From contig SFND01000003.1 of assembly GCA_004554245.1 (NCBI GenBank), forward strand, positions 45,091-109,090: a stretch of 64,000 nucleotides of DNA, given 5' to 3'. The DNA comes from Oribacterium sp. Lineage in GTDB: Bacteria; Bacillota_A; Clostridia; Lachnospirales; Lachnospiraceae. The position numbers and the translations under genes were made by a program. Of the stretch, positions 8,252-16,994 are shown piece after piece. A model generated the notes under the pieces. It was given only the letters and a program-made list of their open reading frames with translations. It was not told the origin of the DNA and searched no databases. Position 1 is the stretch's first letter; each line of letters begins with the position of its first letter.

Positions 8252-8320
8252 AAAAAAAGAGGTGACCTAACGCAGGGACACTCTTCCTTGCCCCTGTGAC
8301 GCCATTGCCACCTCACATCA
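8252..8320 (-). promoter_or_regulatory. pyrG leader with terminator hairpin (attenuator candidate)
   Basis: On the minus strand GAGGTG (8314-8309) pairs with CACCTC (8264-8259), which is followed by seven T (8258-8252). Inside, CAGGG (8296-8292) pairs with CCCTG (8277-8273). An alternative GTGA/TCAC stem (8316-8313 with 8299-8296) shares bases with the outer stem, so two exclusive folds are possible. It lies about 90 bases upstream of pyrG and over 150 bases from any upstream minus-strand gene, so it most likely acts on pyrG. Confidence 0.65.
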
Positions 8321-8463
8321 TATAAATATCGATATGCTTTTATCTTCGTTTCAGCCTTCTCAGCTTCAGAAAATAAAAACACGAAAATAATACCACCGCT
8401 CCCCCCGAATTGTAAACAGAAACTTCACGAAAAAAGACCAGTACCGGCCTCTCGTCAATGAAA

Positions 8464-8477
8464 GGGGTCAGACCCCC
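8464..8477. repeat. GGGGTCAGACCCC palindrome, copy 1
   Basis: A short palindrome in the spacer between the pyrG leader and the ABC remnant. The same core recurs at 45.8, 55.4 and 57.5 kb in this window. The rest of the spacer (8330-8523) shows no gene. Confidence 0.8.
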
Positions 8478-8523
8478 TTGCGTACCGGAACGTCGTGAAA
8501 GAGGCGCACAGAATACGTGTGCA

Positions 8524-9537
8524 TCAATCGGAGCGGAGCGCGTCGATCGGGTTCAGCGCCGCGGCACGACGGGCCGGAAGATAGCCGAAGATGAGACCGA
8601 TCATCACAGAGACCATGAAGGAGACCAGCACCGAAAGGAAGGTCGGCGAGGCATCGATCCCCATGATTTTTCCGGCAGCACTCGTGCCGACGAAGCCGAC
8701 GGCGATGCCGATGAAGCCACCCAGGGAGCTCGTGACGGCGGCCTCGATGACAAACTGCGAGAGAATCGTCCGACGCTTCGCACCGAGGGCCAGCGCATTA
8801 TCGTGCGTGATCATGACGACGGTCGTTCCGTCCTGATTGATATCCTGTAAAAAGCCCATGACCTGGCGGGAGGTTTTCGTGTCCAGCGCACCGGTCGGCT
8901 CATCCGCGAGGATGAGCTCCGGATCACCGGCGAGGGCACGCGCGATGGACACACGCTGCTGCTGACCGCCGGAGAGCTGGGCCGGATGCTGCATCCACTT
9001 GTCCGCGAGGCCGACCCGCTCGAGCTGCTTCATCGCGCGCTTCCGCTGGTCGGACTTCGAGAGTCCGGCATAGAGGAGCGGCAGGGAGACATTGTCCACG
9101 AGATTATCCTTCGGAAGCAGGTTGTACTGCTGGAAGATGAAGCCGATCTTATGGTTCCGGATGGCGGCCAGCTCGTCCTCCGACATGTGCGAAGTATTCA
9201 CCCCCTGAATCAGGTACTCTCCCTTCGTCGGCACATCGAGGGCACCGATGATATTCATGAGGGTCGACTTGCCAGAACCGGACTTGCCGACGATGGCGAC
9301 AAACTCACCATGATAGATGTTTACGCTGATACCGTCGTTCGCATGCACCTCCTCAGAGCCCATCTGGTAGATTTTGCTAATGTCTTCGAGCTGCAGGAAG
9401 GGCACCTCCCCGTCATGCTCCGGCGGGATGTAGGGACCGGCTGCACCATCGACGCCCTGGGCCGCCTGCGCGGCCCGCAGCTTCGCGATTTCCTCGTGAT
9501 TTTCGGCGTATTCGTCGACTTTATTGATCACACTCAT
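8524..9537 (-). pseudogene. MacB-like ABC transporter: ATPase joined in frame to the last part of the permease by an internal deletion
   Basis: Residues about 45-245 form an LolD/MacB-type ATPase: Walker A GKSGSGKST, signature LSGGQQQR, Walker B ILADEPTGALD, then H-loop MITHDN. Directly after THDNALA the reading frame continues LGAKRRTILSQFVIEAAV...GYLPARRAAALNPIDALR. That is the C-terminal end of an FtsX-like MacB permease, where ALGAKRR normally follows TM2. The end of the ATPase, the permease start, TM1-TM2 and the extracytoplasmic domain are all missing. The junction lies near 8780-8798. The frame is intact, so a fused protein may be made, but it lacks most of the permease. It follows a MacA-like adaptor gene by 14 bp. 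Confidence 0.85.
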
Positions 9538-9551
9538 AGCATCACCTCCGT

Positions 9552-10712
9552 TTAACCCATCGGAGCGCCGCCACCTGGGTTAGCGCCACCCATACCGCCG
9601 CGATTACTACTGCCGCCAGCGTTAGCACCACCCATGCTGCCACCACCTGGGTTACCACCACCCATGCCGCCGCCCATGCCTGGCATCATCGTGTCAGTTG
9701 AGCTGCTGACGCTGGACTGTGAAATATAGACTTCATCGCCTTTGGAGAGATCACCGGACAGGATCTCGACGTACTCGTCGGAGGTGAGACCCGTGGTGAC
9801 CGCAACTTCGTGGAAGCCCTCCGGCACATTGCTGCTCTTCGTATTTTGATCGCCGGACGTTTCACTCTTACCGGAGCTCTTTGTATCCGTCGACTTCTCG
9901 GCATTCGTCGGCTTCTCGCCCGCTACATTTCCTTCCGGCTGGCCATCTGCTGTACCTTCCGGCTTTCCATCACCTGCAGCAGCGGTACCCTGAGTGGAAA
10001 GCTCGGCCTTCTTCGACGTCGTGGAATCCTTTACATAGACCTTGTTGCCACGCTGGAGTGCATCCACCGGAATCGCGAGTGCATCCTCCGCCTCATCGAG
10101 GATGATCACGCCGGTGACGTTCATGCCCGGGAGCAGATCACCGTACTCCGTCATCGTGACGGTGACCGGATAGTAGGTGACACCGTTCGCCGCCGTACCC
10201 TCCATGGACACCTTCGTGACGGTGCCCTCAAAGGTCTGATCCTCGAAGGCATCCGCCGTGACCTCGACCTTCTGTCCGACCTTCACGTTCGAGATATCGA
10301 GCTCATCGATGTTCATCTCGAAGGTGACCTCGGAAAGGTCATAGATGACGGCCAGTGCGGTCGCAGAGTTTCCGTTCTGCACATTCTCGCCGACATTGAC
10401 GTTCTTCGTCGTGACGGTACCGGAAATCGGTGCGGTGATCGTATAGTTTTCGTAATTGTCGGTCGTCGTGTCGAGGTTCGACTGTGCATTCTCGAGGGAG
10501 GACTTCGCATCGGAGACCTTGTTCTTGTAGGTCTTCAGGATGTCGCTCGCATCCTCGGCGTCCATCGAGAAGATAGCCGTACCGACGCTCACATAGTCAC
10601 CGGCACGGACGAGCAGCTTCTTGACGCTCACGGAGCCGGAAAGATCCCCCGCCCGCAGCGTTCCGGCACCGGATGGCCTCACGGCATCCGCGTCTCCCGC
10701 CACATTCACCAT
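9552..10712 (-). CDS. MacA/HlyD-like efflux adaptor, N-terminus probably lost
   Basis: Contains biotinyl-lipoyl-like halves (KKLLVRAGDYVSVGTAIFSMD and ITAPISGTVTTKNVNVGENV) around a short coiled coil, then a beta-barrel region (GQKVEVTADAFEDQTFEGTVTKVSM) and a membrane-proximal domain (LAIPVDALQRGNKVYV). Such adaptors link MacB-type ABC pumps to the cell envelope. It has no signal peptide or membrane anchor at the current start, and the RBS is weak, so the 5' end is probably deleted. A Ser/Thr/Lys/Gly linker and a 45-residue tail of Gly, Met, Asn and Pro (MGGGMGGGNPGG-like repeats) close the protein. Its partner transporter gene downstream is also damaged. Confidence 0.75.
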   Translation of the reverse strand: MVNVAGDADAVRPSGAGTLRAGDLSGSVSVKKLLVRAGDYVSVGTAIFSMDAEDASDILKTYKNKVSDAKSSLENAQSNLDTTTDNYENYTITAPISGTVTTKNVNVGENVQNGNSATALAVIYDLSEVTFEMNIDELDISNVKVGQKVEVTADAFEDQTFEGTVTKVSMEGTAANGVTYYPVTVTMTEYGDLLPGMNVTGVIILDEAEDALAIPVDALQRGNKVYVKDSTTSKKAELSTQGTAAAGDGKPEGTADGQPEGNVAGEKPTNAEKSTDTKSSGKSETSGDQNTKSSNVPEGFHEVAVTTGLTSDEYVEILSGDLSKGDEVYISQSSVSSSTDTMMPGMGGGMGGGNPGGGSMGGANAGGSSNRGGMGGANPGGGAPMG

Positions 10713-10724
10713 GCTCGTATCGCA

Positions 10725-11828
10725 TTATGCGATCGCGATGACTTCCTTCGCACCGCTCTGATCGAGATTCCAGACGATGGTGATCTCATCCGAGGTATCG
10801 ATGGAACCGTAGATTGAGAACGCGTACTGCATATCCGAGTTATTGATGTTGTAGGTCTCGCCGCCGATCTCCACCTGCGTTGGGGTCATGATCTGACTCG
10901 AACTGTAGTAGATCTGATCGACTGTGCCGGTCGCCGTGCCCATGGTGCTGTCTGCATTGCCCGACTCCGAGTAAGCATAGACCGATTTCGTCGAGGTATT
11001 GTAGTACACGACCACGGCACAGCTCGTCGCTTCATCCTCGATGGCTTCCACACTGGAGGTCTCCCCGTTCAGATAGCAGCTGGCAACGCTCTTACTGAAT
11101 GGCAGAACCGAGTTCAGGCTCTTGCCAGACTTCAGGACATGCGGACCGTTCAGGTTCGCAGACAGCGTATCGAGCAGATTCAGCTCGTTGCTGTCAGACA
11201 GTGTAAAGCCGAACAGCGAACCGTAGATCGTCTGACTGCTCTTCGTCTTCCCATCGTTCTGGGCGGTGTTTGCCATCAGCAGATTGTAGAACATGTAGAC
11301 GCAGTCCTCGTACGTCAGCTCGTCATTCACGTTCGTGCTGACCCGATCCGTGAGACCGATGGCGATGGCCTTCGCATTCCGGTTCGCGACGATGTTCCCG
11401 CTGAACTGATCGCTCGTGTAGCCGAGCAGCGTCAGCATCGCCTTCTCTGCCTCGGCGAGCTTGATGCCCTGCTCCGGCTTGAAGCTGCCACCGAGATAGG
11501 CGCTCATCCAGCCCTTCGAGGTCGCGATCCGTATATAGCCAGCGTACGGTGAGCTCTGCAGCACATCACTGAAGACAGAAACATTCGACTCCGCTGCAAC
11601 GTTCGTCGCATAGCTCGAGGCATGCACCAGCATCTTCGCAAACTCCGCACGCGACACGGTGACCGCATTCAGACTCACATCGAAATTATCGATGATCCCG
11701 GCGCTCACCAGTGCCTTCTTCCGCTGCTCCAGCGTCGTCGAGGCCAGCGCACACATCGGCATGCCCGCCACCACCGTGACGACGCCCGTCATCGCTGCAA
11801 TCGCACCACGCATCAGATATCTGTTCAT
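10725..11828 (-). CDS. Secreted SLH-domain protein
   Basis: A 367-residue protein with a signal peptide (MNRYLMRGAIAAMTGVVTVVAGMP, cleavage likely after CALAS). Residues about 35-190 hold SLH-like segments: VSRAEFAKMLVHASSY, FSDVLQSSPYAGYIRIATSKGWMSAYLGGSFKPEQGIKLAEAEKAML, then LTYEDCVYMFYNLL. The second half is beta-rich with no recognised domain. SLH domains anchor proteins to cell-wall polymers. In related genomes such proteins commonly precede MacAB-like operons, as here. The end abuts the adaptor start, and it may be shortened too; this cannot be decided from sequence alone. Confidence 0.75.
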   Translation of the reverse strand: MNRYLMRGAIAAMTGVVTVVAGMPMCALASTTLEQRKKALVSAGIIDNFDVSLNAVTVSRAEFAKMLVHASSYATNVAAESNVSVFSDVLQSSPYAGYIRIATSKGWMSAYLGGSFKPEQGIKLAEAEKAMLTLLGYTSDQFSGNIVANRNAKAIAIGLTDRVSTNVNDELTYEDCVYMFYNLLMANTAQNDGKTKSSQTIYGSLFGFTLSDSNELNLLDTLSANLNGPHVLKSGKSLNSVLPFSKSVASCYLNGETSSVEAIEDEATSCAVVVYYNTSTKSVYAYSESGNADSTMGTATGTVDQIYYSSSQIMTPTQVEIGGETYNINNSDMQYAFSIYGSIDTSDEITIVWNLDQSGAKEVIAIA

Positions 11829-11844
11829 AACTGCTCCTTTTTCG

Positions 11845-12471
11845 ATCCGGGATCTGCTGACGGAGCAGGGCTATCAGGCCGAGGCGGTGTATGATGGAGA
11901 ATCCGGGGTCGCTTATGCAGCAACCGGGGTCTATGATCTCCTCATCCTGGATGTCATGATGCCGAAAATGAATGGATACCAGGTGGCACGGGTCCTGCGC
12001 CAGCAGCACATCAGCACGCCGATCCTCATGCTGACAGCGAAGTCCGAGCTGCTGGACCGTGTACAGGGGCTCGATTCCGGGGCGGACTACTACCTGACGA
12101 AGCCCTTTGATGCGCGCGAGCTTTTCGCCTGCATCCATGCGCTGCTTCGCCGGCAGGGTGCTGAAGTCGATACCCTCAGCTTAGGAAACACGACCCTCGA
12201 TCTTGCGACGAGTACGCTTTTATGTGAAGAAAAGTCTCTCCGCCTGAGTGCGAAGGAGTTTGATGTGATGCGTATGCTGATGCAGCAGAAGGAAAAGAAT
12301 CTGTCGAAGGAAGCCATCCTCCAGAAGGTCTGGGGCTTCAATTCTGACGCCGTCGAGAACCATGTCGAGGTTTATGTCGGCTTTCTCCGGAAGAAGCTGC
12401 ACTCCATCGGCTCGAATGTGCAGATCGTCGCTGCGCGCCGACTCGGCTATCATCTGGAGCTGGAGGGATAA
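11845..12471 (+). pseudogene. OmpR/PhoB-type response regulator lacking its 5' end
   Basis: In-frame coding similarity starts at LLTEQGYQAEAVYDGESG and continues through the phosphoacceptor LLILDVMMPKMNGY, the switch region MLTAKSE, and Lys in YYLTKPFDAREL. A winged-helix domain follows (LSAKEFDVMRMLMQQ...VEVYVGFLRKKLHSIG...RRLGYHLE). The first ~18-20 residues of the receiver (the acidic DD pocket) and the start codon are missing: the sequence runs straight into the divergent SLH gene's upstream region. No ribosome binding site precedes a usable in-frame start. It probably paired with the damaged kinase downstream. Confidence 0.8.
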
Positions 12472-12546
12472 ATGATGAATAAAAGAAGCAGCAGAATGGA
12501 CGGCCCTTATCCGATCCCGGATCTGCATATGAAAGCGGAGGTCTGA
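12472..12546 (+). CDS. Small ORF (24 aa) between regulator and kinase remnants, possible deletion remnant
   Basis: ATG at 12472 overlaps the regulator stop (TAAATG) and has GGAGG 5 bases upstream. The peptide (MMNKRSSRMDGPYPIPDLHM...) is hydrophilic and resembles nothing recognised. Given the deletions on either side, it may be a joined start and end of a lost gene rather than a real peptide gene. Confidence 0.3.
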   Translation: MMNKRSSRMDGPYPIPDLHMKAEV

Positions 12547-12549
12547 GCC

Positions 12550-13221
12550 ATGGACATGATTCGAAAGCTCCGCGTCCGCTTCGTGTCGATCATGATGGTC
12601 ATCGTCTGCACGATGCTGATCATCATCTTCGGACTCGTCGTGCACAGGACCCACTCCCGTATCCGGGAGGACGGCCTCCGCATGATGGAAAACGCCGCGT
12701 ATGCCCCGATGGGCACCCTATCTGACCGCAATCCGAAGCGGAAGGACGAAAACAAGACGATGAACATACTGCTTCCGTTCTTCCGTGTACTGATCGACGC
12801 GGATGGGAAGATCGTCGACATGGATGGCGACTACTATGATCTGACGCAGGAAGGCTCGGAAGCCGTCCTCGAGGAGCTCGTCAGCGCGGCGACCGCCAGT
12901 GAAGAAAAGGTCGGCGAGATCCTCCTCGATAACGCGCAGAAATATGCGTCCCCGCAGGGCACGGTCCAGGTGACACTCCAGAAAAGCGGCGCGCACCACT
13001 GCCTGCTGAGCGTCTCAGATCCGGGGGACCCGATCCGCCCAGAGGATCTCAAAAAAATCTTCCAGCGCTTCTATCGCATCGACGAAGCCCGTGCGATGAA
13101 TCACAGCTACGGCCTCAGCCTCTCCATCGCCGAGAACATCGTAAAAAATCATAAAGGCCGTATCTGGGCCGAATCTGCCGAGGGCATCAACACCTTCCGC
13201 GTCGAGCTCCCGATGGCCTGA
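12550..13221 (+). pseudogene. Sensor histidine kinase with internal deletion (no H-box)
   Basis: The product has one N-terminal membrane helix (FVSIMMVIVCTMLIIIFGLVV) and part of an extracytoplasmic sensor. At VGEI it jumps to LLDNAQKYASPQGTV, which is the N box of the HATPase domain, and continues through VSDPGDPIRPEDLKKIFQRFYRID and YGLSLSIAENIVKNHKG. The second membrane helix, the HisKA domain and the phosphorylated His are absent, with the junction near 12915-12925. GGAGG lies 8 bases upstream of the ATG. The protein cannot autophosphorylate in the normal way. Confidence 0.85.
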
Positions 13222-13224
13222 TAG

Positions 13225-13274
13225 ACAGAACCTCCGGCGACCAGCCTTTTAGGGGCTGCCGCCGGAGGTTCTGT
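13225..13274 (+). terminator. Terminator after kinase remnant, shared by convergent genes
   Basis: A 15-base perfect inverted repeat (13225-13239 with 13260-13274) with a loop of about 20 bases, then TTCTTC on the plus strand. It sits between the kinase remnant and the convergent asparaginase gene. Confidence 0.8.
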
Positions 13275-13278
13275 TTCT

Positions 13279-14292
13279 TCATGCTTCCTCGAACGCGCAG
13301 AGGATATCGTTGTTCACCGGGGTATAGAAGCCCTTTCGGATCTGTGTGTAATCCTTCGGATAGCGTGCCATCAGGTACATGAGCTTCGTGATCGTCGCCT
13401 CGAGGGTCATATCGTAGGCCTCGATGAGATTGAAATCCTTCTTCACCTTCTGACCGACCTGGTAGATCTCCATGTTGGAGCCCTCATTCACGACCTGCGT
13501 CGCCATCACGATGAACTTCCCCTTCGCCGCCCACTTCTCCATCTCGGCATAGAACTTGTCGAGCAGCTGGTCCGGGATACCGCCGACGCCGAAGGACTCG
13601 ATGACGATGCAGTCATAATTATCGAAGAGGTACGCCAGCAGCTCCGGCCGCGAGCCCGGGATCAGCTTCATGATGCAGATCGCATCCGACACTGTCTCCT
13701 GAAACTCGACCGGCTTCCGGATCGGCTCATACGGGATATAGCGGATGATATGTCCATCCTGAATCCGCGCCAGCACCGGGAAATTCACACTGTGAAACGC
13801 GTTAAACGAGCGCGCCATCATCTTCTTCGCCCGCGTACCGGCGATGACATTGCCGTCGAACACGAGTGACACGTTCTGAGAGTAGCTGTCGCAGGCATAG
13901 ACGATACTGTCCCGCAGATTATCCTTCGCGTCGGTGCCGTCGATGTTGATCGGCTTCTGAGAGCCCGTAATCACAATCGGCTTCCGCGCATTCTGAATCA
14001 TATAGCTGAGCGCCGCCGAGCTGTAGGCCATGGTATCCGTGCCGTGCGTGATGACGAAGCCATCGTAGCGGTCGTAGTTTTCATTGACCGCATGCACGAT
14101 CTGTCCCCAGACCTCTGGTGCCATGTTGGTCGAGTCAATGTTGCAGACCTGGAGCACATCCACGTCGCAGAAGCGCTTCACCTCCGGTACGTAGCTCAGC
14201 AGCTCCTCCGCGGTCAGCGCCGGCTTCAGGCCGTCCTCTGTCTTCACCGAGGCGATCGTGCCCCCGGTACATAAAAGCAGTATCTTCTTCAC
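13279..14292 (-). CDS. L-asparaginase, type I (cytoplasmic)
   Basis: Hydrolyses asparagine to aspartate and ammonia. The 337-residue product starts MKKILLLCTGGTIASV, with the catalytic Thr in TGGTIAS, and carries the second catalytic motif ITHGTDTMAYSS (Thr-Asp of the GTDT box) at about residue 84. No signal peptide, so cytoplasmic. Length fits the AnsA group. The start overlaps the nudC stop by 4 bp, so both are one transcript. Confidence 0.94.
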   Translation of the reverse strand: MKKILLLCTGGTIASVKTEDGLKPALTAEELLSYVPEVKRFCDVDVLQVCNIDSTNMAPEVWGQIVHAVNENYDRYDGFVITHGTDTMAYSSAALSYMIQNARKPIVITGSQKPINIDGTDAKDNLRDSIVYACDSYSQNVSLVFDGNVIAGTRAKKMMARSFNAFHSVNFPVLARIQDGHIIRYIPYEPIRKPVEFQETVSDAICIMKLIPGSRPELLAYLFDNYDCIVIESFGVGGIPDQLLDKFYAEMEKWAAKGKFIVMATQVVNEGSNMEIYQVGQKVKKDFNLIEAYDMTLEATITKLMYLMARYPKDYTQIRKGFYTPVNNDILCAFEEA

Positions 14293-15155
14293 GCTCTCGG
14301 CTCCTTTCCGTCCTTAAAGAGACACATCATCTCATTCGTCAGACTGAAATCATCCGGCTGCAGGACGATCTCCTCCCGCTTAAACCAGGAGGCCAGCTTC
14401 AGCTCGCTCTGATCCATCGTGATCGTCGGATCGCCATCCACATCACAGAAAAAGCCCATCAGGATATCATCGACGATGCCCCACGGCTGTGACTTATAGT
14501 AGCGGATGTTCTTCACCTTGAGCCCCACCTCTTCCATCACCTCCCGCTGCACGGTTTCCTCGAGGGTCTCCCCGATCTCCGTAAAGCCGGCGACGAGCGC
14601 GTAGTGCGCGAAGCCGCGCGCATACTTCGTGAGGATGATCTCATCTCCGTGGGTGATGCCGACGATGACCGCCGGCACGATACGCGGATAGATGATGCGT
14701 CCGCACTCCGGGCAGCGGATCGCACGCTCGATCTTTCCGAGCTTCGTCCGGGAACCGCAGCTGCCACAGAAACGGTTCTGATGATACCAGTTGCTGAGCT
14801 GCAGTGCCGTGCTGTTGATGAACTGGCGCCACTTCGGACCGGCCAGGGACTCGCGCAGATCATGCAGGGTCGCCCGCGTATAGCCCGGAAGACTCAGCTC
14901 GACCTCTGGCAGGAGGAAGTAATCATCCTCGTCCACCGTGAACAGATAGATCAGATGACTCGTCTCGACCGGGATGTTTCCCTGCGCCTGCACCTCCTGA
15001 AAGGTCGGGAAGGTGAAGCTCGTCGTATCCAGCATACGCAGTAAGACGGCATCCCGGCGTGCACCGGCGAAGTTCAGTACGAAGCTCTCCGGCTTCGCCG
15101 TCTTCGATGGATCGTAGTGATTGATCAGCTTATGTGGGTAAATATCCTGAATCAT
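14289..15155 (-). CDS. nudC: NAD(H) pyrophosphatase / NAD-capped RNA hydrolase (Nudix)
   Basis: The 288-residue protein has a zinc ribbon (FCGSCGSRTKLG...IRCPECGRIIYPRIVP) in the middle and a C-terminal Nudix domain. Its Nudix box reads GFTEIGETLEETVQREVMEE, and the downstream SQPW motif matches the SQPWPFPxS signature of NudC, here SQPWGIVDD. Family members cleave NADH to NMNH and AMP, and de-cap NAD-RNA. GGAGGAG precedes the start. It is cotranscribed with asparaginase. Confidence 0.92.
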   Translation of the reverse strand: MIQDIYPHKLINHYDPSKTAKPESFVLNFAGARRDAVLLRMLDTTSFTFPTFQEVQAQGNIPVETSHLIYLFTVDEDDYFLLPEVELSLPGYTRATLHDLRESLAGPKWRQFINSTALQLSNWYHQNRFCGSCGSRTKLGKIERAIRCPECGRIIYPRIVPAVIVGITHGDEIILTKYARGFAHYALVAGFTEIGETLEETVQREVMEEVGLKVKNIRYYKSQPWGIVDDILMGFFCDVDGDPTITMDQSELKLASWFKREEIVLQPDDFSLTNEMMCLFKDGKEPRA

Positions 15156-15258
15156 AGGGCTCCTCCAAATATATACATAGTTATAGAGATGACGAGATAC
15201 GATCGCATCCCAGTGCTCAGCAGGGCAATGCTTCTGCCGACACCCGGTGGCCTCACGC

Positions 15259-16686
15259 CTAGCTGTGTTCTTCTGCCGGATGCTCGATCACCGAGTGTGA
15301 CAGCCACTTCCCACTCATGAAACGATACAGGAAGAAGGCACCACGTACACACCAGTCGCTCGCCATACCGATCCAGACGGCGATCGGACCCATCCCGCAT
15401 ACACGGATGAGATAGGTCACCATCGCGACTCTCGTGATCCACATGGACAGTGAAGATACGATCATCGTAAATCGTACATCACCTGCGGCGCGTAGTCCAT
15501 AGGAAGGAAGAAAACTCGGTACCCAGATGAAGATTTTCGAGATCGTGATGAAGATGACCATATCGTAACAGATCTTCGCGGCCGCCGGCTCCATCCCGGC
15601 GAGCCACATCACCGGCTTGCAGGCGACGAAGGTGATGGCACAGGAGAAGATGATGATCCAGTTCGAGATATCCATGAGGTGGACGATGTAGTACTTCGCC
15701 TCCTCCTTCCGCCCGGCACCGAGTGTCTGCCCCACCATCGTCATGAGGCCGATGCCGACCGCGAGTCCGCCGATCCCGTTGATGTTCTCGAAGATGATGG
15801 CCATGGCCTGTGCCGCGATGGCGGTCGTGCCGAGGGTCGATACCGAGGACTGGATGGCGAGCTTACCGAACTGGAACATGCTGTTCTCGATACCGGACGG
15901 GATACCGATGGCGAGGATACGCGCGATCATATCGAAATCCGGTTGGATCCGGTAATCCCGCAGCACGATGACCTGCTTCGGCTTCCGCAGGAACACGAAG
16001 AGGATGATCGCCGCCAGGATACGGCTCAGCAGGGTCGAGAGCGCTGCACCGGCGACACCCCAGCCGAAGCCGAAGATGAAGATGGCGTTTCCGATGATGT
16101 TCATCACGTTCGAAATCACCGAAACCTTCATCGGGAAGCGGCTGTTTCCACCGGCACGGTAAAAGGCGGCACCGATCTGATAGAGCCCGAGGAACGGGAA
16201 GGAGGCTGCGGTAAAGCGGAAGTAGGTTTCCGCCGCGGACAGTACCGCCGGCTCCACGCTGCCGAACACGAGTCGGAGGATCTGCGTGTTCAGGGCCTCC
16301 GAAAAGAGCATGATGACGATGGCGATCGACGTCATCGATAACACGACCTGGCGGGCAGCTGCATTGGCCTTCTTCGGGTCACCGCTGCCGATGTACTGCG
16401 AGCAGAGAATCGTGCCACCGGTCGCCATCGCGGAAAAAAGCTGGATGACGAGGTTGTTGATGGAATCTGTGAGGGAAACGGCCGAGATCGCTGCACTGCC
16501 GATTCGGGTGACCATCATGGAATCCGCCATACCCATGAAGCTCGCGAGCAGATTTTCGATCATCAGCGGGATCAGCAGCTTCCAGATCGCCGAACGGTCG
16601 AACATCATATGGTCCCAGTCGATCTTAGCTGCATCATAAACACGGTTTTTCAGTTTCAGTAATTTATAGTACATGGCCTGCCCCAT
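15259..16686 (-). CDS. MATE family efflux transporter
   Basis: A 475-residue membrane protein with about 12 hydrophobic helices. Typical MATE motifs include LLIPLMIENLLASFMGMADSMMVTRIG at the first helix and LGLYQIGAAFYRAGGNSRFPM mid-way. These pumps use Na+ or H+ gradients to export drugs or metabolites; the substrate is unknown. The start is uncertain: ATG at 16686 has a poorly placed AGGGA, and an internal start a few codons later is possible. It stands alone between nudC and a LacI gene. Confidence 0.9.
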   Translation of the reverse strand: MGQAMYYKLLKLKNRVYDAAKIDWDHMMFDRSAIWKLLIPLMIENLLASFMGMADSMMVTRIGSAAISAVSLTDSINNLVIQLFSAMATGGTILCSQYIGSGDPKKANAAARQVVLSMTSIAIVIMLFSEALNTQILRLVFGSVEPAVLSAAETYFRFTAASFPFLGLYQIGAAFYRAGGNSRFPMKVSVISNVMNIIGNAIFIFGFGWGVAGAALSTLLSRILAAIILFVFLRKPKQVIVLRDYRIQPDFDMIARILAIGIPSGIENSMFQFGKLAIQSSVSTLGTTAIAAQAMAIIFENINGIGGLAVGIGLMTMVGQTLGAGRKEEAKYYIVHLMDISNWIIIFSCAITFVACKPVMWLAGMEPAAAKICYDMVIFITISKIFIWVPSFLPSYGLRAAGDVRFTMIVSSLSMWITRVAMVTYLIRVCGMGPIAVWIGMASDWCVRGAFFLYRFMSGKWLSHSVIEHPAEEHS

Positions 16687-16994
16687 TCCCTGTAAGCGCT
16701 TTCATAGCGCTCATTATAGCGGATTCGAACGCGCATTTCCATAGTCCGGGCAGGGATTTACAGAGCCGCGTCGAGAGCGGGGAGCGTAACCGCTTCCCCG
16801 ACATCCCATGTCCCCATGACAATAGAAAACCGCCCGGCACACCACAAAAGTGCCGGGCGGTTTTTATATGCGGCAGTGTCCTGGCTGCTTATACCTGACA
16901 GCTGCCATCACGAGCGGAAACGTAGCTAGTGCTTCCACCCGCATAGCTAAAGTTTCTGTAGGTTGGAGAGAAAGGGAATCCCACTGTGAGGGGG
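16687..16994. other. Intergenic spacer without a gene
   Basis: Holds the terminator at 16826-16865. The section 16869-16994 is a mixed-composition stretch with short inverted segments (GGCAGTGTCC region and GGCAGCTGTC) but no convincing gene. No mobile-element end could be confirmed. Confidence 0.5.
16826..16865 (-). terminator. Bidirectional intrinsic terminator
   Basis: AACCGCCCGGCAC (16828-16840) pairs with GTGCCGGGCGGTT (16850-16862), with T-rich flanks on both strands. It probably ends the LacI gene on the minus strand. Confidence 0.85.

Noticed and set aside
8252..8320. T-box leader for pyrG
   Set aside because: GAGGTGGCAATGGCG faintly recalls the T-box AGGGTGGnACCGCG, but no Stem I, specifier loop or full T-box was found, and the leader is too short.
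16869..16994. Remnant of an IS605-type TnpB gene end
   Set aside because: A short minus-strand translation looked vaguely similar to TnpB tails, but no motif could be confirmed.
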